DNA of 64,000 nt from Vishniacozyma victoriae (GCA_017654735.1 JADPYG010000005.1:186001-250000), one strand, 5' to 3'. Counted from the first letter of the stretch, positions 12,050 through 25,293 are shown. A program made the numbers and translations. The notes: a model not told the origin generated them from the letters alone.

Positions 12050-14175
12050 ATGAGGATGCTGGTCATTGGATTAATACTGCTGAGCAGTACTTGGGCTCAG
12101 TATATGAGTGTGAACCTTACTTCGTGAGTTACTAGTGCTCTCGTTCGGCAGTACGAGTCTTTGTCCGATATTAGTTCGGTAGAACGAAGGCTCGTTCGAG
12201 GGAATGAAGGAGAGTGATCAAGGGAGATAGAAGGAGAGCTAATGAATAGACCATTCCAATGTGGTGCCATTACGATTGGATGGAGTGGGGATGAAGGACC
12301 ATATCATTTACTTTTAACCCCGATCGAGATCAGGCAGCATAGTTATAATGTAAGTCCCGGTCGGGCGGAGCGAGACGATTGAGGCAAGAGGAGCGAGATG
12401 AGTGAGGCATAGGACGAGATCGAGACAAGCGGGAAAGAGGAGGAGAAAAGGCAATTGGACAAACTAACGATAGGTATGGGTACCTACCATCGATAATGGT
12501 ACAAATCAGTATACGATGACACTGCGTCAACCCGAGGGAGTACCATTTATGGTGACTGTATGGGGAAAGAGTGGGATCCAGTTCGCAGGAACTACCGATA
12601 TATACAGTGAGTCCAGCGACCTAGATGGGTTATTGGAAAGTAAACTAACAACAGACGTCGGCCCACCCTCAATCACCAACTCATCTTGTTTCCTAAGCGA
12701 TCAAGATATTCTCGACCGATATTCTTTCGCATTCAATACTTCAAATACCCAAGGCGGTTATCCACCCCAATGTAGCACTATGACAATCTCATGGCCTACT
12801 TCCTTGGAACAGAATGTTACCGGTACTATCGCAAAGAGGGACTTCGAATACGATTATACAATAGATCCACCTCTTGAACGATCAATCTACCCTCCTCGAG
12901 ATCTATCAGCCCAAGGATTGTTCAGACGACAAACAGGAGATGGTGATCGTGACGGGGACGATACTTCTACATCTACATCATCCGATCGTGGAAACACAAC
13001 GAATCCACCTACCATGTTTGGTCTCATCCCACTTGGAAATTCATTTTCTATCCCAATCACATACCCCGCCAATTCAAGTTTTGCAGATTCATTACCCGAA
13101 TCATCAATTTCATCTCAACCTACGACGTTTACATCGCACGGAGTCACTTATCTGAATTGGACGCTTCCATTAGCAAAGGGGACGAGGTTTCTGCTGGTTG
13201 CTGGAATAGGGAGTGCGGAGCAGTGGGCTAGTGGTGGGTCTTCGAGGTTGATGACTGTTGGTCAGGGGGATGAGAGTTGTTTAGGGACAAGTGAGGGGCC
13301 TAGTGTTACTGCCAACCCGTAAGTACCGTCGCCGGAAGGCAATTACCCCCATCCATCAAGAAGGAATAGCACTGATGAGTAGAACAAATACCGACTCTAT
13401 CCCCACTGCAACCCGATCACCAGATGACGGATCCACTCCCGACCCGCCACGCCGCAAATCATCTTCCAACCTAGTGAAAATAGTCCTAGCATGCGTAATC
13501 TCTATCGTAGGCACACTAGTCCTAGTCCTAGGTCTATGGTTATTCAGGCGTTGGAAACGAGGACGAAACTTGGCAACTTCTTCACCTGATAAAAAATCAA
13601 AAGGACGGGTCGACCCTTATGATCCCAACCTACGGAATAGTTCGGGATCGGGGGATACTCAGATGGATCTACTCGGTACGAATCATGGGTTGAGAGTTGA
13701 TACTTCCGCCCCCACTTCTCCTACGGATCCATTCGGGACTCCTACTTCCCCTCGTGGATATGGGTTCGTACAGGGCACAAGTAGATCATCGACATTTGAT
13801 ACAATGTCACCGACTGGTACAGGAACAGTAGGCAGTCTAGGACGACAATCGTCACAAGAAGCTCTACTGTCCCACGCCACACCCACTTTACGATCACAAA
13901 CAGCATCCCCAGCCATGCGATCAGCAACAACACGTCGCCTAGCATTACACGACATCGATACATTCGGGGAAGAAGAGGAATCATCAGATCTAAAAAGAGA
14001 GACACTCGCTGTGTTAGAAACCCAACCTGGGTCAAGTAATAATAACAATAGAAGACAAAGACAGCAGAGGAGGGATGATATAGAGATGGAATATGTAGTT
14101 CATAGGGATGGAGGTAGGGCTAGAGTGGAATTACCGCCTAGATATGATGAGGTTGAATGGGAGGAACGTGATTAG
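12050..14175 (+). CDS. Single-pass membrane/cell-surface glycoprotein, unknown function
   Basis: Four exons: 12050-12123, 12250-12349, 12474-13318 and 13383-14175 (603 residues). The first exon encodes a classic signal peptide (MRMLVIGLILLSSTWAQ). The extracellular part has a small domain with one Cys and the pattern AITIGWSGDEGPYHLLL, widespread in fungal surface proteins of unknown role, then Ser/Thr-rich sequence with several NxS/T sites and two dibasic KR/RR stretches that might be Kex2 targets. A transmembrane helix (VKIVLACVISIVGTLVLVLG) lies near residue 370, followed by RRWKRGR stop-transfer and a cytoplasmic tail of ~220 residues ending in PPRYDEVEW. The topology resembles Mid2/Wsc-like sensors, but no diagnostic domain is present. 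Confidence 0.8.
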
Positions 14176-14424
14176 ATTATAAATCTTAGGTCAATCTTAG
14201 TTCTTGGGTTTCTGGAATATTAGACACGGACACTTGTACTTGTAAAATTAGATATCTTGGTATGCTCTTGCTCGCTCGAGACGAGTGAAATGTATTGCAA
14301 TATTCATCTATATCAAACCCGGGATACATCCTCACTACTGCAGACCGACGAGGTCTATATCCTCCTCATCCGTCGCCTAAGCCTGACCTATCGAACGGCC
14401 GACGGCCTATTAGCGCCTAGCGCC

Positions 14425-16303
14425 CTAGATCCCCACCTCATTCTGCAACAAGAACCCAACTCTCCTCTGACTCTTTGGTGCAGTCCTACCACCCGTAGTC
14501 CTCATCTCCTGACAAACAAAACTATCAGGTGGTCCAGCCCAATCTTCCAAAACATAGTTCCCACCCCGATGTTGAGGTTCATCTCTCTCTCCACCAAATA
14601 GATCAAGAGCGAGTTGGGTATGTGAAACTCCACCGTATGTCGTTACGCATCTTGGATTTACCAAGATTCGAGCTGCTGTGAATGCCGTGTTTGGAATTAG
14701 GAATGCTGATGCTGGTAGATCCTGAGGTTTTAGGGGTTCTGGTGCCGGGTCGGAAGTATCTTCGTCAATCGCATCTTGGTCCGAAGAGGATTGTTCGTCT
14801 TCTGCACGCTTGGCTTCGGGGATTTCTTCCCTCTTGACGTGATCGTTTTCGTTGTCGGATGACTCGTCTTCGACTGAGGCGGCACGCTTTTCGTGTATCT
14901 CCACAAACTCTCTTTCTTCACTTGCCACCTCCCTAGTCGCGATATCCCTCTTATTATGTCCACCCACCAATTTCTTATGTCGTCCTTTACCCTTCTCTTT
15001 CAATCCATCTTTAGCAGCATCCGTCCATAAATCCCTACAGAACCACATTTGGGTAGAATCCATACATTGCGTTTCCGGGTCCCAACTGGGTTGATCAGTC
15101 GACATGGATAGATTATGCCATAAGGTAGAGGATCGATAGGCGATATCTCGGTAATAGGATTGATCGGGGTCTACGACATGTGTTCCGGATTCACAACAGA
15201 ATGTCTGGAAGGGAAGGTGACCTGCGTATCGCTCTGTACCGACTTTATCTCGGGGTGGGCCTGCTTCCGGTTTAGAGTTGGATTTGGCTTGTCGGAATAG
15301 ATTGCCTTCGATATCTCGTGTTCGCCATCTGTTATTAGTACTCTTCGACTGATTGGTAGAAGGAACGCCTATCGGCATTGACGTACCTGTCGGAAAAGAT
15401 AAAGAACCCATTATGCTCTGCCCAATCCATTCCACAGACCATGGCAGCATTGTTCGCTTCCGATACCCTCAACGACTCCAAGACATCATTAGGACAAGTG
15501 AATCCCTTCAACCAAACGACCCTATGGAACTTGATTTTCCTCTTGTTCCACAACTCGTGCAAAGGTTCCAATGCCAAATTCCTAGCCTCTGCTTCCTCCA
15601 ATGGGTAATAAGTAGCAGCAGGATCCACCGTCATGGGAGCTACCCTTCTTATCCTAAATGCAATACCAAGAATGGTCATTACAGATTCACATAAATCGGC
15701 CAAAGTAGGTGTAGAATCGGTCGAAGCGGTATCCAACATTGACACGAATATATTTCTTGTACCGAGTCGTCGTGCGAGTTGAACGATAATAGCGAGTTGA
15801 TCCACCAAGAAATGATCGGCTCCGTGTAGTACGATTGCGATATAATATAAGTTATCCTTCGATGCTAAATCCTCGTAATTGTCGTCCCTACTATTCTGTC
15901 CAAAGGGCCTAATAAGCGTAGGACAAGCAGCAGCGACCCATCCATTGAATTGTAACAAATCGTCGACAACACTCCTCATAACTTGCGTATCAAGGTGGGC
16001 GGTCTCGGTACCAGTGATGAAAGGTTTCTGGAATCGTGTCCAAAAGTCTAGAATACCGTCGGTGACCTCTTCATCGAATAGATCAGGTCGTTCATCACGT
16101 CCTTGACGTGATTGTAGGAATGGGTATTTCGATACATCCAAGTATTTCTCTGATGTCAGGACACGTTCGAGGACACCATGCGATTGGATCTCGGCGTGGG
16201 TTGAGGATGATGGGAAAAAGATGGCGCGTAAGAGTAGGAATCCAAAGAAACCAAGAGCGGCTCGGATCGCTAAACGTTGTGTTGTCGGTGTGAAGGCCGG
16301 CAT
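14425..16303 (-). CDS. GT69 alpha-1,3-mannosyltransferase-like (CAP59/CMT1 family)
   Basis: Two exons, 16303-15387 and 15328-14425, give 606 residues; the 58-base intron has a canonical TACTAATAACAG end. A type II anchor lies at residues ~12-28. Family signatures include YYIAIVLHGADHFL, a conserved region with MLDTASTDSTPTL, MVCGMDWAEHNGFFIFSD (intron inside), FCCESGTHVVDPDQSYYRDI and FVCQEMRTTGGRTAPKSQRR near the end. CAP59, CAP60 and CMT1 relatives act in Golgi mannan/capsule synthesis in Cryptococcus. A ~100-residue highly charged insert (residues ~412-510) splits the C-terminal half. Exact linkage specificity cannot be read from sequence. Confidence 0.9.
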
Positions 16304-16558
16304 CGTGTACAGGTATTGATTGTCGCGAAGTCCAGCTTCAGCCAACGTTCACTGGACTAGCAGGTATAGATGTAAGAATGAGAGTATAAGGGGTGTGATG
16401 TGCAGATTGATTGAACGAATGATTCGCATGAAAATGCGAAGGGAACAAGCGCGTCTAGTGAACCCTTTTCACGTGGCCATTGCTTTGTCCCTGTTTTTCC
16501 AGCAGCCTGCCATAATTCATAAAGGCTATGCATACAATAGGTTTCACGAACACTTCAA

Positions 16559-18590
16559 TCACTCTAGCAAGAACTTCCATAGTCCATCTTGATTCTTGTA
16601 ATCATGATGGATCAGACTGACGAGCCACCAGTCCTGAGCGACTCCTTCTAGCAACTTTCTAGCGGGTGAGGGCTTGGGGTAAAGCTGAGACCACTCTGTC
16701 CAAATATCAAATGCTTCTTCCTGATCATTAGCTACTACACATGTAGCAAGGAGGTCGACTTACCTTCCAAGCGAGGAAAGAAGTCTCTTCGATGATGGTC
16801 GACTGGACAATTTCTTGCCCTGGGAATACACCCCATGTAACAGCATTAACAGCGTCATTTGTCGTATTCGTCCTAAAGTCCCCTTCCTTATTACTAGCAT
16901 ACATACTAATCTGTCCGTCTCCTCTTGCCTTCAATTTGGATTCAATCTTTTCAACTTCAGCAGATGAAATGAAGAATTCCACAAAAGCTTTTTGGAACAC
17001 ATAGCCCCTTGCTGGACCCCACCCGACAATTGGATCTTCTGATGATGCCGAGTCTACTGCGGGTTGGGACCCGACTGTCCAATATTGTTTCGATGAGGAG
17101 TTTAGGGCTTTGAGGTGGGGTAAAATTGTTGCTGATTCAGGGGATAAGGGGAGATCACAGAATGGTGTGGTTGGTGTCGATGGGTCGGATTCTAGGTATC
17201 CGACGAATAATCTCGCAAGATCTTCAGGTCCAGTGGGTGTTCCCCATTCTTCCAATGCTCGATTTGGCTGACATTAGATATATCCCAATACGAGCACTCA
17301 CTGTAGTTTTCAGACCACTACCCCAACCATCGATCTCTCCATAAGCGGGCGACCGAACATCCGTAAATCGACCATTAGGATATTCGTCCCAACTATCCTC
17401 TGCCGATTGTCCACCCCCAACAGCCGCACGTTTAGGTACAGGTGATTGAGCTTGATGTAGACCCCATTCAGCCAGATGGCTCGCATTGCTAGGTGATATC
17501 GATAGATCTTGTTTCTCATCACCGATAAGTTGGTTGTGTTTTGGGGGTGGAGATGTTCCCTGAGTCCAGCCAATGTTTTCAAGGATTGTTCGAACTGATT
17601 TCTCGAGGTTGAGTGTACAGAAATGGACACCCTGGACTAGGCCAGATGAGACCAGACGGGAGACCATGGTCGTTGCTAGTTGAGCACCGTATCGCTTGAC
17701 GGCAGCATCGTCGGACTGGGATTAGCGTCTACTTCGATGTCGTCCAACCTCTGCAGAGTACTCACACTGATCGGCTCGAGCTCCTTCATGATAGTATCGG
17801 GCACGGGACATCCCGTCAATTTGACCAGCCGTCTGAAAGATGAAAAGTTCTGAATCGGCATTACACCGGGTATGATCGGTATAGTGATCCCTGTCATCAG
17901 CCTTTACTCCTCGCTCGCTCAAATTGGACTCACCAGCAGCCCTACACTCCTTGACCCACTTTTCAAAAGCGTCCATATCGTAGAACAACTGTGTAATCAC
18001 AAAGTCCGCTCCAGCATCACACTTGACTTTTAGCCATCTCATCTCGCTATCTGGAGTTTCCGAGTCGGGGTGAGGCGTAGGATACCCAGCAACTCCGATA
18101 CAGAACGTATCCTTATATTCCTGCCGAATGTATTTGACTAGATCGTCCGCATGCTGGAAATAATCTGCCTGAACGTCGACTGTGAATCCATATTCATCCG
18201 ATCGGGGAGGATCACCACGCAATGCCAGGATATTACTGATACCCAACGCCTTGCATTTCTATCAATCAGCCTTGATCCAAGCTCCAAATCGACTCGACTC
18301 ACTTCTAATGCCTCATCCACACGAGCTTTTGGCATGTTCGTACATGTCAAATGCAATATAACCTCAAGTCCCATTTTGACAACATGTTCTGCCAGCTCCA
18401 GACTTCTCTCTGCGGTCGCTCCCCCCGCACCCCATGTTACGGATACAGCGATTGGGGCCGGTAATGGTTTCGCCGCTAGTCTTCGTATACGATCGAGTAG
18501 ATTGACTAGACCCGCTTCTGTCCTCGGTGGGAAGAATTCATAGGTGTGGAAAGGAGCTTTCCGACTGTTGATAGCTTCTGTTAGGTGCAT
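16559..18590 (-). CDS. Methylenetetrahydrofolate reductase (MET12/MET13 type)
   Basis: Six exons: 18590-18303, 18258-17934, 17890-17766, 17715-17302, 17267-16764 and 16720-16559 (605 residues, normal for eukaryotes). The N-terminal flavin barrel shows HTYEFFPPRTEAG, ILALRGDPPR, DFVITQLFYDMDAF and IPGVMPIQNF; the C-terminal regulatory half contains the RALEEWGTPT and GYVFQKAFVEFF segments. It reduces 5,10-methylene-THF to 5-methyl-THF for methionine synthesis in the cytosol. Whether it corresponds to yeast MET12 or MET13 cannot be decided here. It is divergent from the next gene with only 170 bases between start codons. No frame disruption. Confidence 0.94.
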
Positions 18591-18760
18591 CTTGGTCGTG
18601 TGAGTAAGGTATAGGTAGGGGTGTAAAAGTACGACTGTATAGCTTATGAGGGATTCGGAGTAGTGAGTCTCGGATATTTCCGGTGGATCGCGTCATGTCC
18701 AATTTGTAGATAGATGAGACTCGCTCCATTGTCAACTGTATATACGCATCTTGACATGAT

Positions 18761-21700
18761 ATGAGAAAGGTCAACTGGACACAGGCAAGAGATCTGGCAG
18801 TCCCGATCCTAGCTTCATTCATTTCATTTGTCATTACAACAATCAGGCCACTTTCAAGAACATCTCAAGAGTGAGTACGAAAAGTCTCCCCAAAATCTCC
18901 GGTCGAGTGAGTGACTAACCAAAATTGTCAGGTATGCGTTCCTGTATTTTACCGTCTTGCTACTATTCTTCTTTCCTCGGAACCGCTTATTTGGTCAGCT
19001 GAGGACGACGATCTATGGGATCTTTGGATCGGCTTTAGGGCTAGCTTGGGCAAATGCTACGCTAGCTATCGCTGCTTATTGCGGGAGACGATATGGCGCG
19101 GATTCGGATTTATCGAGGGCCATCCTCGGACTTGGGCTAGCTGCGCTCGCTTTGATATGTGAGTCAGATGTTCGCACATGGTGATCTCGAACTGACTCGT
19201 AGGCGGCTTTAGCAAGAGCTATTGGCCCCATCTCGTGGCAGCTTCGAACATCGCCCTCTTCTTCCCAATCTTCCTCTTGACATCCGAACAAGGGATTACC
19301 AAAGTCAAACCTCACCACTTTCTAGACCAATTCCTAGTGACCCTCTTCGCTGCCGCTGCCGGATTATTCGCAACAATCATAATCCCCCGACCATCATGCG
19401 CCAGCAAGCTTGATTCACTACTTTCCGAAACAGTCAAGACAACCTCTCAACTTCTACCTCTCTCACTTGCATCCGTGCTAGATCCAACATCACCATCCCC
19501 GCCAGCTGACGCACTCCAACAACAAACATTAGCACATGAGCTCAAGTCAACCCTTGCCGAGCTAAAGGTTTGTCAGAGGGAATATCGGACTGAATGCGTA
19601 CGTGCGCCCATATCCCCATCGGCATTAAGACCATATATCAAGGCTCTTGCACAGATTCACCGCAATCCTCTCCTTGGGCCAACGAGCCATATCCCGGGAG
19701 CTAGGATCAAAGCGGCGATGGACAGGACGTACGAACGGAACTCAAGACCTGCTACTCCTCGCGAATCACGGCATTCATCCTCGCCATCTGGATCACGATC
19801 TCTCGACTCCCCCAGACCTCTCAAAATCGTCCATCGGCCACTTATGGGTCACCTCAGTTCGGCGACGCAAAATGTAGTCGAATGTCTATCTACCAGTCTG
19901 GGGATGAGCCTTCAGGAAGTCAGGTCATCATTTGGATGGTCATCCGAGATAGGTCACGACTTGGTTCAGCAGAAGGCAGTGCTCGAAAAAGCACTTGGAG
20001 AATTACAACAACGTCTGTCCCTGATGATGGATGAATTCAGCGTATCGCCTCACCCCTCCTCGGCCAGAAATCCATTAATTCACTACAGGGACCGATGGAG
20101 GGTCGCATTCTACCTCGTAGCCCTCATTGATTTGGCAAAAGAAATCGACAAATTACTGGATATCACTATGAATATCCGCTCTCAATCCTCGACTCCCCGC
20201 TTCTTCCTCCCTTTCACTGGTACATCACACCGACCACCCCCTGAACCACTTAGTAATGACCCCCAACCCGATCCAGCTCCTATTGGCGAGAAACATCTTG
20301 AAGATATGGACTTCGTCTCGGCAACCCTGTATCATCAGAACAAAGCTTCAGAACCAGCTCATACAATGTATGGCCGATTTGGACATTACTGGCGCCAGAT
20401 CTGGGATCAGCGATCAGTCCTCCGAGTGCGAGTCATTATATCGCATTGTATTCATCACCTTAAACATTCAAGGCATGGTCAATTCGCTTTGAAAATGTCT
20501 GTCGGTGTCACCCTCTTGTCGATCCCCGGTCTACTGGCACCAGGAAGTAACGGGCGGGAATGGTATCGGACCAGCCGAGGTGCTTGGATGGTAGTCAGCT
20601 ACATGTACGTGCTGGAAGTACATACGGGAGCAATCCTCAAGATTGCTGTCCAGAGGGCAGTAGGGACATTTCTAGGATCGCTCGCTGCATTCATCGTGAG
20701 TCTAATGGGTCGATCTAGCTGATAGTAGTGTACCCTGATAGCGCAAGATAATCCATACGCACTGGTCACGCTCGCCACTGCTTGCTCAGTACCCATCACT
20801 TATGTCATTCTATGTACCCGTCGTCCTCTCATCGGTGTCATCGTGTAGGTCAAACCTAGAGGGTCGAGCTGACGTTCAGCGGGATCACATTACCTCCTTT
20901 ACTCTTTCTGTCCTATCTCGGCCTCGACGAGGGGCTTTCTCACTTCACACTAGCCTGGACACGGTTTGTCGACATCATCATTGGTATCGCCGCCGCTGTC
21001 ATTGTCGGGACTACCATCTGGCCAAACCATGCTAGGGTCAGATACCTCTTGGCCGTGTCCAACACTATGGAAAAAGCTACTGATTACTGTAAGTCTTCCA
21101 TGAGCGGACAAAGCTGATACCCAGACCTCCAGATGTCACGAGATCTTCTGAGATCCTCACTGATCTATCAAGTCAATGATCAGGTATACAGCAAACTGGA
21201 AAGACAGGTCCGAGTAAGTCTTGCCGGAAGGCCCGGCTGACAGTAGTCATCCATATCAATCAGTCGATCTCTGATTGAAATCCAGAAGAAAGAAGTCTCC
21301 CTCCTCCCTCGGCCAATCAAGCTTTACTCGGAAGTTGTCGAAGCTTCCGACAGGCTCATGGAAATGCTAGATGAAATCAGGGTATTACGATTCAACGTCC
21401 CTCGTAAATCTACCGTTCTTGACGTCCTCCCCGTAAGGAGGGAATTGGTTTCAGCGATCTTGACCAATCTATGGGCATTATCCCAATCATTCCGATCTCG
21501 ATCACCTTTACCCCAGTATCTACCCTCGACGAGGATACCGCTCAACGAATTGGTCGAAGCAATTGATGTACATTCGCACCGATCTAGACCTAGGTCGAGG
21601 CATGTTTCGACTGCTTCGGATGGGACTATCAATGTGGATAATTCGGATCTTGGAACGTTGTATAGTATGGCTGAAAACGAGGCTTTGGTGGATTTGTGTA

Positions 21701-21795
21701 ATATCATTGACGAGCTTATTGCTGCGGCAAGAACATTATTTGGCTCGCAAACGTTCTGGGATCAACCAGGACATGTACACGTACATCAATCGTAG
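18761..21795 (+). CDS. Aromatic-acid-exporter/fusaric-acid-resistance-like membrane protein
   Basis: Seven exons are proposed: 18761-18870, 18932-19158, 19203-20695, 20729-20844, 20880-21088, 21125-21213 and 21247-21795 (930 residues). The start MRKVNWTQARDL places a TM helix at once (VPILASFISFVITTI). There are two membrane bundles: residues ~10-165 and, after a long cytoplasmic stretch with helices, residues ~470-640 (LPPLLFLSYLGLDEGLSHF, IIIGIAAAVIVGTTIW). This matches the ArAE/FUSC family with an N-terminal six-TM half and a C-terminal half related to Bre4-like proteins. Likely an efflux or lipid-related transporter; substrate unknown. Introns four and six are only 33-35 bases, so those joints are less certain. 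Its stop lies 172 bases from that of the convergent sugar transporter. Confidence 0.8.
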
Positions 21796-21967
21796 ACATA
21801 TATGTTTAGAAAGCATGGATAATTCAAATGTGACTTGTGATACATGCATGTTGTCGTAACAATTGCGTTAACTATGGAAATGAGATGAATGGTGGGATGA
21901 TGATGCTAAAGATGATATTGATGCGTTCTAATTTCTATTATGTGTTATTGGTGAGCGTAGTGGTAAT

Positions 21968-23714
21968 CTACATGGATCCAGGTCGGCTGGAAGCAGGGGT
22001 ATCCTCCTCGTTCTTGAACCTCCTTCCCTCGATCGTCTCTGGCCTGGAAGGCTTGAGCTTGGCAGCGAGAATATCTTTCTCTTGCGAGTTTCGGAAAGAG
22101 TTTGATCGCCATGCGGGGACGTGAGCCTGGTACAATGCGTCGACCCTGTTGATTAGTTTCTGACCTCTTTATACTAGATATGGTGACTTACTCCTCGATG
22201 GAAAGACCCTTGGTCTCGGGAACACAGAGGAAAGCGAATGCAAAATTGACCAAAAGACATCCGGCCCATACGAAAGTGATGGAAGATCCGATTCGAGCTT
22301 GAATCTGAGGAGCGGCGAAAGCGATAATCAAGTTGAATAGCCAGTTTGCACCAGCACCGAGAGTGGCACAAAGACCGGACAATCGAGTAGGGAAAGATTC
22401 GGCACAAACGACCCAAGCGACTGGTCCCCAAGTCGAGGCGAATCCAGCGACGAACAAACAAGAGAAGGCAATCAAGACTTTACCAGCATCGGCATCTCCT
22501 GGTCGAGCGACAGAGACAGCACCAGTGATGATTTGACCCATGAACATGATTGCGGCACCACCGAGTAGGACGGGTCGTCGACCTAGTCGATCGACTGCAA
22601 TGAGACCCGGTACAGACATGATGACGTTGACGGAAGTGATGATAATTTGGAAAATGTATGTATCGTCAAGACCGGCAGTTTCGGCGAATTGAACACCGTA
22701 TGAGAAGAAGAAGTTGATACCGGTGATTTGTTGTCCGATTTGTACGAAGATACCAATCATTGTTCGGTAGAGAATTCGGTCCTTGGGCGAGAAACATTCG
22801 GCGTAGCTGACTTGTCCCATCTCGTGGTCGGCATTAACGGCCTCTTCGACCTGGACCATCTCGAGCTGACTGTCAGCTTTCTTCCCCACGTAGCTGTGAC
22901 AAGGTGGGCTTACGGTGATGTCCTCAGAGTCCTCGGGTAGACCTCGTAGGTTACACAAGTTCTTCTTGGCCTCGTCCCATTTACCGATCTTACCCAAGAA
23001 TCGAGGTGACTCAGGGGAAAGGAAGAAGACGATCAACAACAGAGCGGCCCAGACCATCTGTAGCGAAGTGGTAATTCTCCAACTGACATCACCAGATCGC
23101 ATCTGCATCTGCCACGAACACATGGAGACACCCCAAATACCCATGGTAACAGCCCATTGGAAAGAACCAGTGACGAGACCTCGGTATCGTGGAGGACATT
23201 GTTCGGCTTGAATAACGGGGACAAGACCAGAGGTGGCTCCGACACCGAGACCGGTAAGGAGTCGTCCGACTAGGATCTGAGCGTAGGTGTTTTGGGCAGA
23301 AGTTTCGATAGCGGCTCCGACGAGGTAGATCATGATGAATGCGATACAAGTTTTCTTGGGACCGAACTGCCAGTCAGCATTTTGGATTTTCGCTGACGTG
23401 AAAGTGACTTACCCTGTCGGCGATGAAACCTGATCCGACTGCACCGATGGTAGCACCAGTAGCCAAGAGACCAGTGATGGCACTCTGCCTAGTGGTGCTG
23501 ATAACGTATGATCCTCCAGGTCCAGAAGGCTCCCCAAATCGCCTCTGATAAGCACCCATCTGGAACTACGCTTTGTCAGCGACGCTCGGACCGCTGCTGC
23601 TTCTAAACTCACAAGACCAGAACCCTCAGCATTAGACCATCCGAAAATGACACCAGCCAGACTCTGCAATAGACAGAGTACGACTGCTCGTTTACTACTT
23701 GCTGCCGAAATCAT
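21968..23714 (-). CDS. MFS sugar transporter
   Basis: Five exons: 23714-23613, 23565-23413, 23366-22914, 22865-22192 and 22145-21968 (519 residues). Sugar-porter signatures are present: GFIADRFGPKK (loop 2-3), GRLLTGLGVGATSG, PESPRFL before the central loop, QQITGINFFFSYG, DRLGRRPVLL and PETKGLSIEE at the end. Twelve TM helices are expected. The N-terminus is very short, and the C-terminal tail ends EEDTPASSRPGSM. It imports hexoses or related polyols at the plasma membrane; the exact sugar is not readable. The 48-base third intron has no stop and is a multiple of three, so an unspliced longer isoform would stay in frame. Confidence 0.92.
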
Positions 23715-24439
23715 AATGTTGTCGTTTGTCAGATAGATACAAACGATGAGAAGTCAAGTAGGAATATGTACAAGATCAAGATTGTTTGTCAACCATTACT
23801 TTTATCGCTAAGCGGAAGTAGTCCAATGGGGAGATAGGTGACCCCAGCACACGCAAATATCATTTTTTTCCCACCCCACGACCGAGTCGGACGGCCGAAA
23901 GCGAGCTCGTAACGACGATGAGGAGGTATATGTCAAATTTTCCCATAGATGTCCTCGGTTGGTGATAGTCCCTAGGCACTGTCGATGACGAAGTCCCTGA
24001 CTCTTACCGGCGGCAATGGCAAAAATGGCATTTGAGGGGATCTAAGATCTTCCGTCTCTCAGGGCAAAGAAGATTTTCCAGTGGCAGTTTCCGCTCAAGA
24101 AGGAGAAATGACCGATGCACCACCCGACGGACACGTCTCCTCCCTGCAAACTTGGCCCTGCCAAATTAGGTATGAGGCTGGTCTGGGCACCTGGCTTGGC
24201 CCACCGCATTGACGTCGTCTTATGCGGGAAGATTTGGAATCATTTTCGGGATCCCCGAATCAAGCCTACCGGTTCCGAAAGGCGTCAGGCACCGCTGTTG
24301 GTAAATGGTACCCGACCGAGTCAGCTCCCGGCGCTATACTTCATAGGGTCGCCGCACAAGAGATAGATATATACATTCATGTCATCTCCACCCCAGCACA
24401 GCGTCCTTGACCTGCACTTCACGTAGATCCGTCTGACTC
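23715..24439. other. Sugar transporter promoter region
   Basis: About 0.7 kb with no supported gene between the transporter start and the 3' end of the next minus-strand gene. It contains poly-T/CCCC patches at 23865-23880 and GC-rich palindromic bits such as CGCAT/ATGCG around 24205-24225, without a recognised site. Confidence 0.45.
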
Positions 24440-25293
24440 TCATACGTCGTCGAAGCATGCGGCACGGACGAACTCCCCGGGGTCGAATGGTTGGTCGGCA
24501 TCGCTCAAACCCACCCTCGAGTCGCCATCTGTTTCCCTTCGTCTCGTGGAGGCAACCTCCTCGACAATCTGGTCATATCGAACAGCTGTTGCGTAGCGGC
24601 TGCAGCAAAAGTCGAAGTCTGGGGAAAAGAAGGCAGGATCTGTCGCCGATGTTTCGCCGCCCAAATGCACATAGTTGGCGAAAGCTGGGTCAGGATATAT
24701 GGACGGGAAATGGTGGAGAGTGGTTTCCGGTTGAAGTTCTTGATGCACGGTGGACAGATCCCTGCTAGTGTCGCAGTATAGCCCATCTGGATAACGTCGT
24801 GGCTCGACATTGAGGTCGGTCGTGCCATCGCCTCGCTGAGTTCTGATGAATCCCGATAGATGTGTGCCGATGTCAGAAGCAGGTGATAGTGGATCTACCC
24901 CGGATGGAAATGACTGGGTGCCGGTGGAAGGTGATCGGGCAAAAGGGGCGTCATAAGCTGGCTGATCGCAGGTACTGCCCGTAGAAGCCTGGGAGGAAGG
25001 CAATCCATGCCACATGGGATTGCCAGACGATCCCTCCTGGGGGGAGCCAGAGGTAGTGGAGGCTATAAACCAACGGTCTGATTCTGCCAAAAGCTCCAGT
25101 CGCTTTTTGTGCTTGGCCTCCACATCATCGAGGTTGATGTGATCATACTTGGTTCTGAAAATCAGACAACTCCCCTGACTCACTTATACAGATCGACTTA
25201 CCGCGACTTTTTATGCATAGAGGGCGGCGCCACCCGACTGTCGCCAGTACGATGCTTTGCTTGCCTGTGTGGTTTAGTTATGGAGGTTGGCAT
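24440..25293 (-). CDS. Hypothetical protein, basic N-terminus
   Basis: Two exons, 25293-25202 and 25154-24440, predict 268 residues; the 47-base intron has GTAAGT and CTGATTTTCAG, and joining restores frame. The first ~60 residues are basic (MHKKSRTKYDHINLDD, AKHKKRLELL) and could be a short helical or nucleic-acid-binding segment. The rest is Ser/Pro/Asp-rich and likely disordered, with scattered Cys and His. I do not recognise a family. It sits with two similarly unplaced genes on the same strand. The start was chosen as the first ATG in frame upstream of the splice; a further upstream exon cannot be excluded. Confidence 0.45.

Noticed and set aside
13683..14048. Antisense frames under the membrane glycoprotein tail
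   Set aside because: They mirror a Ser/Thr-rich coding exon and have no independent evidence.
18538..18834. Minus-strand frame upstream of MTHFR
   Set aside because: It lies across the divergent MTHFR/ArAE promoter and first exon of the plus-strand gene; MTHFR starts cleanly at 18590.
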